64,000 nucleotides of DNA from an uncultured Prevotella sp. (lineage in GTDB: Bacteria; Bacteroidota; Bacteroidia; Bacteroidales; Bacteroidaceae). Location: positions 1 through 64,000 of the forward strand of contig CAMVUM010000003.1 of NCBI GenBank assembly GCA_947170725.1, read 5' to 3'. This document shows, in pieces, positions 19,817 through 27,189 of this stretch. Numbering within the stretch: the first letter of the stretch is position 1; every line of letters starts with the position of its first letter. Made by a program: the position numbers and the translations under genes. The notes beneath the pieces are model-generated. The model saw only the letters and a list, made by a program, of their open reading frames with translations. It had not been told where the DNA came from and ran no database searches.

Positions 19817-20602
19817 CTAAAGATAATATATCGGATTAGTGCACGTTTCGGCTATATGCAACGGCAGTCCCGGACATGCCTCTTCAATCACCTGACGGAA
19901 CACCTCAGACGTATATTGTTCGCTCTGATAGTGGCCTATGACGCATATCTGTAGCTGCTGTTCACGGCCGAAATATACGTGATAGTGCATCTCGCCGGTT
20001 ATAAAGGCGTCCGCCCCGGCCCTGACGGCGTCGTCGAGCAGGAAGTCTCCCGCACCTCCGCAGATGGCGACACGGCGTATCTTGCGGCGCAAAAGCTCGT
20101 TGCATAAAGCACACTCCACGCCGAACACGCGCTTGACCATCAACACAAAGTCGTCGGCAGCCATATCCTCCGGCAGTTCGCCGACCACTCCGCTGCCCGC
20201 CTCAACGCCGTCGACTGTCTTTGGCGCCATGAAACGCACGTCCGTGAGTCCGAGTTTCTCGGCTATCTTATGGTTGACACCACCGAGGACATTGTCCATA
20301 TTGGTGTGCATAGACACCACGACAATGTCGTTCTTGATAGCCTTCGTGACCGTCCGCTGTACATAATCGCCGTCACCGATGGTCTTCAGCCCGCGGAACA
20401 ACAACGGATGGTGGGACACAACGAGATTGAGTCCCTTTTCGATTGCCTCATCAATGATACTTTCGTTCACGTCAAGGCACAATAAAGCCCCTGAAACCTC
20501 CGCCTCTGTCAGTCCAACCTGCAGGCCGGCATTGTCCCATCCTTCCTGCAAGGGCAGAGGCGCGAATCGTTCAAGGGCGCTCAACACTTCCTTAATCTTC
20601 AC
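19817..20602 (-). CDS. Nif3-like dinuclear metal centre protein
   Basis: A 261-residue NIF3/DUF34 family protein (YbgI/YqfO group). Metal-binding parts are visible: NLVVSHHPLLFRG near residue 60, VSMHTNMD near 97, and the C-terminal GHYQSEQYT segment. WDNAGLQVG at 21-29 is the family's N-terminal signature. Members form toroidal hexamers; some act in cofactor repair or as GTP cyclohydrolase-like enzymes, but the role is unsettled. The length places it with the short form without the full PII-like insert. Confidence 0.9.
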   Translation of the reverse strand: MKIKEVLSALERFAPLPLQEGWDNAGLQVGLTEAEVSGALLCLDVNESIIDEAIEKGLNLVVSHHPLLFRGLKTIGDGDYVQRTVTKAIKNDIVVVSMHTNMDNVLGGVNHKIAEKLGLTDVRFMAPKTVDGVEAGSGVVGELPEDMAADDFVLMVKRVFGVECALCNELLRRKIRRVAICGGAGDFLLDDAVRAGADAFITGEMHYHVYFGREQQLQICVIGHYQSEQYTSEVFRQVIEEACPGLPLHIAETCTNPIYYL

Positions 20603-20636
20603 GCTTTTCAGCTTTTATATATCTTATTTGAAAGTG

Positions 20637-20644
20637 CAAAATTA
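20637..20644 (-). promoter_or_regulatory. TAnnTTTG element before nif3 gene
   Basis: Minus strand TAATTTTG, 34 bases before the ATG. No good upstream TTTG is seen at the expected distance. Confidence 0.45.
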
Positions 20645-20902
20645 CAACTTTTAGGTTATATCACGATGGCAAAACGTCTGATTTTAAGTCTTTTTAAGCA
20701 TAAAGCCGTTCACTACAACCATTTTGCTATCGTGACCGTGGTTTATAACGTATTCATTATCACTGTGGGGCTATGCCCCTTTGTAGGGATATCCCTGGCA
20801 CATCCGTCCGATGTATGCCGGCAACCGATATTCCGGATACACCCGGGCGCATCCCTACACTAAACTTTGTTCCAATCGGATAAATAGCAGGGTTGCTACG
20901 GC
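20645..20902. other. Gene-free gap with imperfect palindrome
   Basis: No gene supported. GTGGGGC-TAT-GCCCC (near 20765-20780) is followed by a segment bounded by GTAGGGAT (20783-20790) and its complement ATCCCTAC (20851-20858) that contains further short inverted repeats. It looks like a decayed dispersed intergenic element. Confidence 0.4.
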
Positions 20903-21463
20903 TCATTCCCTCACTTTCTTAGCCTTCTCCATCTGACGCAGGATATTCCGGCGGCACGACCTGAGTCCGGCCGATTCTGCCGCGGCCGCGTCAATCATGG
21001 CGATTGACATGCGCAGTTCCTCAAGCAGTTCCGGATAATGGCGGCACATCTTGTATGCCAGTTTCATCGACAGCGAACGTATCGAGACAGGCTCGTCGTC
21101 GGACAGCATGCGGCCGAGGCATACGTCGAGAAAGTCAGTGCGTATGGCGTCGGCGGCAAACGTCTGATGTTCAAGCAGCGTCAGGACAAGGCGGCGGCTC
21201 GTTACGTCAGGTGCCGTAACGGCCACGTCTATCAGTTCCTCCTGCCTCGCCTGAAGCCAACAGCGTTCCGGCGCCCTGAAATAGGTGAACACCCAAAGTG
21301 CGTTTGACGCCACACGGCGGTCCCCGTCGCCAACAAGACTGAAAAGCGCAGCCTTCATGCCGTCGCCTTCGCGGCCCTCTGCCATGCGGCACAGCCCGCC
21401 GATGTCGGCGGCATGAAGGTGTCCGGCCAACCGTTTCCGCAGTTCTTCAAGTGCCGTCATCAT
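20903..21463 (-). CDS. Hypothetical helical protein, HEAT-like
   Basis: A 186-residue protein that I do not recognise by name. It is all-helical in character, with repeated helix pairs such as RRVASNALWVFTYF and SIRSLSMKLAYKMCRHYPEL that resemble HEAT/ARM repeats. No signal peptide. Its ATG overlaps the TGA of the endonuclease gene (ATGA), so the two are translationally coupled; it may help or restrain that protein, but this is inference. Confidence 0.7.
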   Translation of the reverse strand: MMTALEELRKRLAGHLHAADIGGLCRMAEGREGDGMKAALFSLVGDGDRRVASNALWVFTYFRAPERCWLQARQEELIDVAVTAPDVTSRRLVLTLLEHQTFAADAIRTDFLDVCLGRMLSDDEPVSIRSLSMKLAYKMCRHYPELLEELRMSIAMIDAAAAESAGLRSCRRNILRQMEKAKKVRE

Positions 21464-22314
21464 TCCAATCCCCAGTCACTAAGGTCAATCCGACTCTCCA
21501 CCCGCTCCTCCACGTCGTCGGGCAAAGCCGGGAAAAAGTCGAGACCGGTAATGCGTTCAACCTCGTCGATAGTGTTGACGTAAGAAGATTTGGATCGGTT
21601 GCCCGACACATTCTTATATATAAAACCAATGGCTTTGGGCTTACCCTCCATGCAGAGCGCAACCTTGAAAAAGGCTTCGGGCACGACAACCTTGTTCCGC
21701 CCGATTTTCTTGTGTCTGCCACGATAGAAAATTGGACCGCTGACGATATAGAGACTGCCGAACTCCTTGGCCCAGCGGCGGCACTGCTGTTCAATTTCGT
21801 TCCAGTCTCCGGCATTCAGTCCGTGGACCTGTGGACAGGCATTGGTGAAAAGAAACGACTCAAGCTGAGCCTCCTCGCTCCACTTACAGTCGGCCGAAGG
21901 ACACAGATGGCCGCGGTCGTAGCCCGAGTTATAGTAGTCGGCGTCCGTGGCGCGCGGCTCAGGCACGTCCTCATCTTCACGGAATTTTATCCCCTTGCGC
22001 CCATACTTGCCGGTGGTATGCTCCGCCGTCAGATGCCACGCCACCCAGTTGGGAAGCCGGTTTTCCGTGTTATATGACGCAGTATAGGCCGTGCGCCGCA
22101 GTATCTGTTCGCCCGACGAAGGCCGCATGGCCGGCAGCTCCAACCCCTCCGCCGGTTCCGTTGCGCCATTTTCCACGGCTTCGTTGGCCGCACGGCGGTC
22201 TCCGCCGCCGATATTTCCACCCATAAGCGGGCGTCCGCCGGTTCCGGCGTTACACGAAAGCATCATCAGCGAGGCTGCTATCAGCCCCAGCCAAGGTTTT
22301 CTTTCAATTAGCAT
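21460..22314 (-). CDS. DNA/RNA non-specific endonuclease, lipoprotein
   Basis: A 284-residue His-Me finger (beta-beta-alpha metal) nuclease of the NUC1/EndA type. DRGH at 133-136 carries the catalytic His, and the metal-binding Asn lies in the following helix (NACPQVHGLNAGDWNEIE). The N-terminus has a hydrophobic stretch ending in a lipobox (LMMLSC, Cys about 21), so it is likely exported and lipid-anchored. The linker (25-75) is low complexity. Role may be nutrient scavenging from extracellular DNA; alternatives are cell-wall-side defence. Confidence 0.9.
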   Translation of the reverse strand: MLIERKPWLGLIAASLMMLSCNAGTGGRPLMGGNIGGGDRRAANEAVENGATEPAEGLELPAMRPSSGEQILRRTAYTASYNTENRLPNWVAWHLTAEHTTGKYGRKGIKFREDEDVPEPRATDADYYNSGYDRGHLCPSADCKWSEEAQLESFLFTNACPQVHGLNAGDWNEIEQQCRRWAKEFGSLYIVSGPIFYRGRHKKIGRNKVVVPEAFFKVALCMEGKPKAIGFIYKNVSGNRSKSSYVNTIDEVERITGLDFFPALPDDVEERVESRIDLSDWGLE

Positions 22315-22416
22315 ATCTGTTCCTATGTTTGTTTTATGTTCAGTAAGTGAACGTAATTAATATATATATTATGTAAAACGAGTAATTGCCCGATATTTGC
22401 CCGATTGAATTTATCT

Positions 22417-22451
22417 CCGTTCATGGATGCCCATGGTGCATCCATGAACGG
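22417..22451. repeat. Perfect 14-bp hairpin in intergenic gap
   Basis: CCGTTCATGGATGC and GCATCCATGAACGG pair perfectly around CCATGGT. It lies between the endonuclease gene start and the fetB-like gene stop. There is no T-run on the minus strand, so it is a weak candidate terminator for the ABC operon; it could be a protein-binding palindrome upstream of the nuclease gene. The rest of 22315-22621 shows no gene. Confidence 0.6.
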
Positions 22452-22621
22452 GGCCAGTGATAATTATACATGCCACAACAGCTGAGCTGTCAGGTAAAGT
22501 CTTATTATCGCAATAGAACGAATACCACAGCCACGGACTTTGCGTCTTCGCGTTTACATTATATAAACCAATATTGATGACATGCTTATCTTCTTTACAT
22601 TCGGTCATACCTCAACGTCCG

Positions 22622-23410
22622 TCACTTTCCCTTTCTCACATCGCGCAGCCGTCCGTGAACGTCGAACGAGCGGCGGTCGGCCAGATGGAGCGTCGTCATT
22701 AGTGCGAGCATCGAGGCGGAGAACGTGATGACGATTATCATCATCTGATATTTTATGGCGATGCCCGGAGCCGAGCCGCCCAGAATCTGACCAATCATCG
22801 TTCCCGGCAACGAGACGATGCCCATCACGGCCATATTGGCTATACACGGGGCGAACGACCGTTCTATGGCGCGCCGGACGAAGGGCATGACAGCCTCCAA
22901 GTGGGTGGCGCCGTTACCGAGCAGATAGTAGTAGAGCTGGCGTTCGCGCTGCAGTCCGTCGTAGAAAGTGTTGAGTCCCATGACGCATACGCCGAGCATG
23001 TTGCCCATGAGGATGCCCATTATCGGGATGAAATATCTCGCGTCAAACGGATGCGGCAGACGCAGGACGAACACGAGGAAATAGAGTCCTACGACCAGTG
23101 CCGCCCCGAGCAGTCCGGTCATGAGCGGCATAAGGATGACGCGGCGGCGCAGGCGGGTGCGGTGGGAGGCGGTCAGCGAAGCCACCACGACCATCAGCAG
23201 TACCCAGAGAATGTTTATCCACGGGCTGTTCCACTCGAAGAGATAGCGCAGATAGAGTCCTATCAGAAAGAGCTGGACCACCATGCGGCCCACGGCTATG
23301 AGCGTGGGGCGTATCTGCCGCACGCCGAACATGCGGAAAAACCATATCGGGGCTGCCATGAGAAGTAGTCCGACGGCCAGTCCTATATATGAAATGTCTG
23401 TTGTTCCCAT
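22622..23410 (-). CDS. ABC transporter permease, FetB/UPF0014 family
   Basis: A 262-residue membrane protein with about seven transmembrane helices. The UPF0014 signature GATHLEAVMPFVRRAIERSF and IVSLPGTMIGQILGG-type loop are present. E. coli FetB exports iron together with FetA; substrate here is inferred from the family. I start at 23410 (MGTTDISYIGLAVG), two bases after the ATPase stop; the frame is open further upstream inside the ATPase gene. Confidence 0.88.
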   Translation of the reverse strand: MGTTDISYIGLAVGLLLMAAPIWFFRMFGVRQIRPTLIAVGRMVVQLFLIGLYLRYLFEWNSPWINILWVLLMVVVASLTASHRTRLRRRVILMPLMTGLLGAALVVGLYFLVFVLRLPHPFDARYFIPIMGILMGNMLGVCVMGLNTFYDGLQRERQLYYYLLGNGATHLEAVMPFVRRAIERSFAPCIANMAVMGIVSLPGTMIGQILGGSAPGIAIKYQMMIIVITFSASMLALMTTLHLADRRSFDVHGRLRDVRKGK

Positions 23411-23412
23411 CG

Positions 23413-24072
23413 TTATTGTTCCTCCACGGTCTCGTCGCCGGGACCTTCGTTTGTTATCATTATGCGCCGATCGCAATATGCGGCCAGCCGTTCGTCGTGC
23501 GTCACGACCACCACCGTCGACCCGCTGTCGGCCATCCGCCGCAGATATTCGCCCACAAGCGTGGCGGCTTCGGCATCAAGTGCCGAGGTGGGTTCGTCGG
23601 CCAGCAGTATAGGCCGGGCCAGCAGTCCGGCCACGGAGAGCATCACGCGCTGGCGCTCGCCTCCACTAAGCTCGGCCACGCGACGGTCGTAGAGCGACGG
23701 ATCAAGCCCCAGACGCCCCCACTCCTCCATCAGCCTCGGCTTCGAAAACGGCGTGCCGCGATTCACTTTCAGCCCGAACAGCATTTTCACCATGTCGCCC
23801 ACCCACTCCAGAGGGAGTGTAACTTCCTGAGGGATGTACGCCATTATTTTCCTGAATTCTTCGGCTGACGACGGCGTTAGCAGTTCACCGTCGATACTGA
23901 CATGGCCTCCGTCGAGCGGACGGAAACCGAGCAGTGTTCTGAGCAGTGTGGTCTTGCCGGAACCCGACGGTCCCATGACGCACACCATCCCACCGTCGTC
24001 GACAGCGAAAGAAAGTCCGCAGAACAGATCTGAGCCGCCGACTTTCAATGATGCGTTTTTTATTTCAAGCAT
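23413..24072 (-). CDS. ABC transporter ATP-binding protein, FetA-like
   Basis: A 219-residue ABC ATPase. Walker A GPSGSGKT (about 33-40), Q-loop YIPQE, signature LSGGERQR, Walker B ILLADEPTSALD and H-loop VVTHDE are all intact. Starts at 24072 (MLEIKNASLKVGG). It powers the adjacent permease; the two-gene unit matches fetAB (iron/metal export, oxidative stress relief in E. coli). Confidence 0.9.
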   Translation of the reverse strand: MLEIKNASLKVGGSDLFCGLSFAVDDGGMVCVMGPSGSGKTTLLRTLLGFRPLDGGHVSIDGELLTPSSAEEFRKIMAYIPQEVTLPLEWVGDMVKMLFGLKVNRGTPFSKPRLMEEWGRLGLDPSLYDRRVAELSGGERQRVMLSVAGLLARPILLADEPTSALDAEAATLVGEYLRRMADSGSTVVVVTHDERLAAYCDRRIMITNEGPGDETVEEQ

Positions 24073-24240
24073 TGTTCTTTTCGTTTTGACGGACAAATAT
24101 ACGCATAAAATCCGATTAAAAGCCGAAAGCCGCCGATAAAAATAGGCACATGACACGGCTCTCTCATCTGACATGCAGTTTAAATCTTACAGACCGGATT
24201 CTGTCACACGGCTCATGTAACCATTTTGATACTGCCCCAA

Positions 24241-24297
24241 AAAAAGACGTAGGTTCATCAATCCTACTTCCAAAAGGCATGTCCATACGTCGTTTTT
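24241..24297. repeat. Hairpin between fetA-like gene and glnA
   Basis: AAAAAGACGTA (24241-24251) pairs with TACGTCGTTTTT (24286-24297, one bulge); inside, GTAGG pairs with CCTAC. It sits between two divergent genes, upstream of both promoters, so it terminates neither; it may insulate or be an element remnant. The rest of 24073-24460 shows no gene. Confidence 0.45.
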
Positions 24298-24466
24298 CAA
24301 ATGTAATGGGGAAAGTAATATTACTCATATCTGTCGGCAGCATAGGCTGTTTTGCCGAATGCCCATTGCCTATTTTACTTTACTGCCGGGGCTCGCCGCA
24401 CATCAATCATGGCAAAATGCTCCGTTTTTCCGCGTCTTTTTTGGTTATTTATACCGAAATAATAAC

Positions 24467-24474
24467 TATCTTTG
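24467..24474 (+). promoter_or_regulatory. TAnnTTTG promoter element for glnA
   Basis: TATCTTTG, with a TTTTTTGG stretch about 22 bases upstream as the likely -33 box. The predicted start is near 24481, 36 bases before the ATG. Confidence 0.6.
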
Positions 24475-24516
24475 CAGACACACCTAATGACTGAAACAAC
24501 TTAAAACAATCTTACA

Positions 24517-26019
24517 ATGAGAAAGGAAATAGAATTAAGCCCGAACCGGCTGGTGGCCTTTTTGGGCAAGCCTCACACCGAATTCACACGTGAGGACATC
24601 GTGAAATACATCTGCGGGAACGACGTCGAGATGGTCAATTTCATGTATCCCGCGGCCGACGGCCGTCTGAAGACACTCAATTTCGTCATCAACGACATGG
24701 AATATCTTGAAACGATACTGACCTGCGGCGAACGCGTAGACGGTTCGAGCCTCTTCCCATTCATCGAAGCCGGAAGCAGCGACCTCTATGTCGTGCCGCG
24801 GTTCCGTACGGCTTTCCTCGACCCGTTTGCCGAACGGCCCACACTGACAATGCTATGCTCGTTCTTCGACAAGGACGGACGGCCGCTCGAAAGTTCTCCG
24901 GAACAGACACTGCGAAAGGCATGCCGGGCGTTCACCGAGACAACCGGCATGACATTCGAGGCAATGGGTGAACTCGAATTCTACGTCATCGGCGACAACG
25001 ACGGCACATTCCCCGCCACTGACCAGCGCGGCTATCATGAGTCGGCGCCATATGCGAAATACGGCAACTTCAGGACCCACTGCATGGCGTATATCGCACA
25101 AGCCGGAGGACGCATCAAATACGGCCACTCCGAGGTGGGAAACTTCACGCTCGACGGCAAGACATACGAGCAGAACGAAATCGAATTCCTTCCCGTTCCG
25201 GCCGAAGAGGCCGCCGACCAGCTGATGGTGGCGAAGTGGATCATACGCAATCTCGCCGACGAATACGGCTACGACATCACCTTCGCACCGAAAATAACGA
25301 CGGGCAAGGCCGGTTCCGGGCTCCATATCCACATGCGTATCATGAAGGACGGCCGGAACATGATGCTCGACGACGGCCAGATTTCAGAGACGGCACGCCG
25401 CGCCATCGCCGGAATGATGGAACTGGCACCGGCCATCACGGCCTTCGGAAACACCAACCCGACGTCCTATTTCCGTCTCGTGCCCCATCAGGAGGCGCCG
25501 ACAAACATCTGCTGGGGAGACCGCAACCGCTCCGTGCTCGTCCGCGTGCCGCTCGGCTGGACGGCAAAAACGGACATGTGTGCCCTTGCCAACCCGCTCG
25601 AAACGCCCTCTCTGCGTGACACCGCACAGAAACAGACCGTAGAAATACGCTCTGCCGACGGTTCCGCCGACGTCTATTTGCTTCTGGCTGCATTGGCCGT
25701 TGCCTGCTGCCACGGTTTCGAACTGGCCGGAGCTCTCGACATTGCCGAGCGCACCTACGTCAGCGTGAACATCCATAAGGACGAGAACCGAGACCGCCTG
25801 ACCTCCCTTGCCTCGCTGCCCGACAGCTGTGTCGCATCGGCCGGCTGTCTCGAACGCCAGCGCGAATATTTCGAGCGCCACGGTGTGTTCAGCAAGGCTA
25901 TGATTGACGACATCATCAACCGCCTGCGCGCATTCAACGACCTCACGCTGCGCCGTGACATCGAAGGCAACGCCGAAAAGATGATGGAACTGGTGAGAAG
26001 ACATTTTCACTGCGGATAA
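24517..26019 (+). CDS. glnA: Glutamine synthetase, type I-like
   Basis: A 500-residue glutamine synthetase that joins ammonia and glutamate with ATP. Catalytic-domain motifs: GELEFYV at about 151 (metal ligands), GSGLHIHM at about 267, NPTSYFRLVP near 314 and APTNICWGDRNRS. No Tyr-adenylylation motif is evident. It is the size of type I enzymes, not the 700-residue GSIII found in many Bacteroides, so the genome may carry more than one. Stands alone with its own promoter. Confidence 0.92.
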   Translation: MRKEIELSPNRLVAFLGKPHTEFTREDIVKYICGNDVEMVNFMYPAADGRLKTLNFVINDMEYLETILTCGERVDGSSLFPFIEAGSSDLYVVPRFRTAFLDPFAERPTLTMLCSFFDKDGRPLESSPEQTLRKACRAFTETTGMTFEAMGELEFYVIGDNDGTFPATDQRGYHESAPYAKYGNFRTHCMAYIAQAGGRIKYGHSEVGNFTLDGKTYEQNEIEFLPVPAEEAADQLMVAKWIIRNLADEYGYDITFAPKITTGKAGSGLHIHMRIMKDGRNMMLDDGQISETARRAIAGMMELAPAITAFGNTNPTSYFRLVPHQEAPTNICWGDRNRSVLVRVPLGWTAKTDMCALANPLETPSLRDTAQKQTVEIRSADGSADVYLLLAALAVACCHGFELAGALDIAERTYVSVNIHKDENRDRLTSLASLPDSCVASAGCLERQREYFERHGVFSKAMIDDIINRLRAFNDLTLRRDIEGNAEKMMELVRRHFHCG

Positions 26020-26306
26020 GTACTTAGTTCAGAGGCTCTTGAAGTAAGAGTTCAGAGGCTCTTGAAGTAAGAGTTCAGAGTGATGAGTGAAGAGGTATGA
26101 TTACTCTTAAGGGCAGAGTTCTGGACTTGAACAAGGGTAGAGTTCCGGACTTGAGTTCTTCCCTTAAGAGTAATCATACCTCTTCACTCATCACTCTGAA
26201 CTCTTACTTCAAGAGCCTCTGAACTCATACCCCGAACTCTGCCCTTAAGAGTAATCATACCTCTTCACTCATCACTCTGAACTCTGAACTCAAGTGCCTC
26301 TGAACT
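26020..26306. repeat. Long palindromic element, family A copy 1 (65-bp perfect arms)
   Basis: Arms 26049-26113 and 26161-26225 are perfect inverted complements of 65 bp around a 47-base loop. A third partial copy of the arm (CCCTTAAGAGTAATCATACC onward) lies at 26242-26284, and the 20-bp unit around GAGGCTCTTGAAGTAAGAG is repeated at the left end. The loop holds two copies of AGAGTTCnGGACTTGA. It fills the whole gap between convergent glnA and the gamma carbonic anhydrase gene, whose TAG stop abuts the element. A second member is at 53969-54208. Confidence 0.9.
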
Positions 26307-26816
26307 CTAAACTAAATCAAGATACCACTTCGAGTATTCCACATAATGGGCGCCGAAACTTTCGGCCTGATTCGGCGCCGCTTTCTTTAGGAATTTGGCC
26401 GGAACACCGCCCCAAATTTCATGCGCGCCGATTTTCGTTCCCTGCAACACGAGCGCACCGGCAGCCACAACAGCACCCTCGCCCACCTCGCAGCGGTCCA
26501 ACAGCGTGGCTCCCATGCCGATAAGCGCACCGTCGCGGATGGTGCAGGCATGCACGGTGGCGTTGTGGCCAATGGAAACATCGTTACCGATGACGGTCGG
26601 TCCGGTCGTGTTGGTCACGTGTATGCACGCTCCGTCCTGAACATTCGTGCGGTCGCCGATGGTTATCGGGGCTACGTCACCGCGCACAACGGCGTTAAAC
26701 CAAACCGAACATTCGTCACCCATAGTCACCTCGCCGACAATCGTGGCGTTCTCGCTAAAATAACATTCACGCCCCCAACGCGGCGTAAGTCCTTTGATTG
26801 ATTTTATCAATGCCAT
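26307..26816 (-). CDS. Gamma carbonic anhydrase-like hexapeptide protein
   Basis: A 169-residue left-handed beta-helix protein of the gamma-CA/YrdA group. Hexapeptide repeats run from about 25 to 145. The zinc ligands H66, H84 and H89 have the family spacing. The loop residues that give Cam its high activity are not evident, so enzymatic activity is uncertain. Single gene behind a triplicated promoter segment. Confidence 0.88.
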   Translation of the reverse strand: MALIKSIKGLTPRWGRECYFSENATIVGEVTMGDECSVWFNAVVRGDVAPITIGDRTNVQDGACIHVTNTTGPTVIGNDVSIGHNATVHACTIRDGALIGMGATLLDRCEVGEGAVVAAGALVLQGTKIGAHEIWGGVPAKFLKKAAPNQAESFGAHYVEYSKWYLDLV

Positions 26817-26838
26817 ATCGTTTCGTTTTTTCTAATTA

Positions 26839-27007
26839 AGCTGTTTATCAGTTGCAAAGATACGCTTTTTCCATCGAAAAGCGCTCGAAATACTTGAAGA
26901 CGGTAGCTGTTTATCAGTTGCAAAGATGCGCTTTTCCATTCTCATAACATCTTTAATATATTATAAGGATAGCTGTTTATCGGTTGTAAAGATGCGTTTT
27001 TTCCATC
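26839..27007 (-). promoter_or_regulatory. Triplicated promoter segment upstream of gamma-CA gene
   Basis: A 36-37 bp unit (AGCTGTTTATCAGTTGCAAA then GATRCGCTTTTTCCAT) occurs at 26839-26875, 26905-26940 and 26971-27007, about 66 bp apart. On the minus strand each unit carries the -7 box position. The copy nearest the gene has the consensus TATCTTTG (26855-26862), while the other two read CATCTTTG and CATCTTTA. Only the proximal copy is likely active. Confidence 0.75.
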
Positions 27008-27060
27008 AAAGAGAGCTAATTTATTCCGCCCGCCGCCATTGAAGTATTGCGATTTATGTG

Positions 27061-27068
27061 TAAATTTG
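27061..27068 (+). promoter_or_regulatory. TAnnTTTG promoter element for aminopeptidase gene
   Basis: TAAATTTG, about 120 bases before the ATG at 27190, with TTGA 22 bases upstream. The long leader holds GC-rich GGCCGCGGCCGC at 27079-27090. Confidence 0.5.
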
Positions 27069-27189
27069 CAACAATAAGGCCGCGGCCGCGTCTCCACCTT
27101 TATGTAAAGACACATCCGGTTCCTTACCTATGAGATGGGTTGTTGGATGGTGGGGAGGGTAGCGGACGCAAAAAAAACATCATACGACC

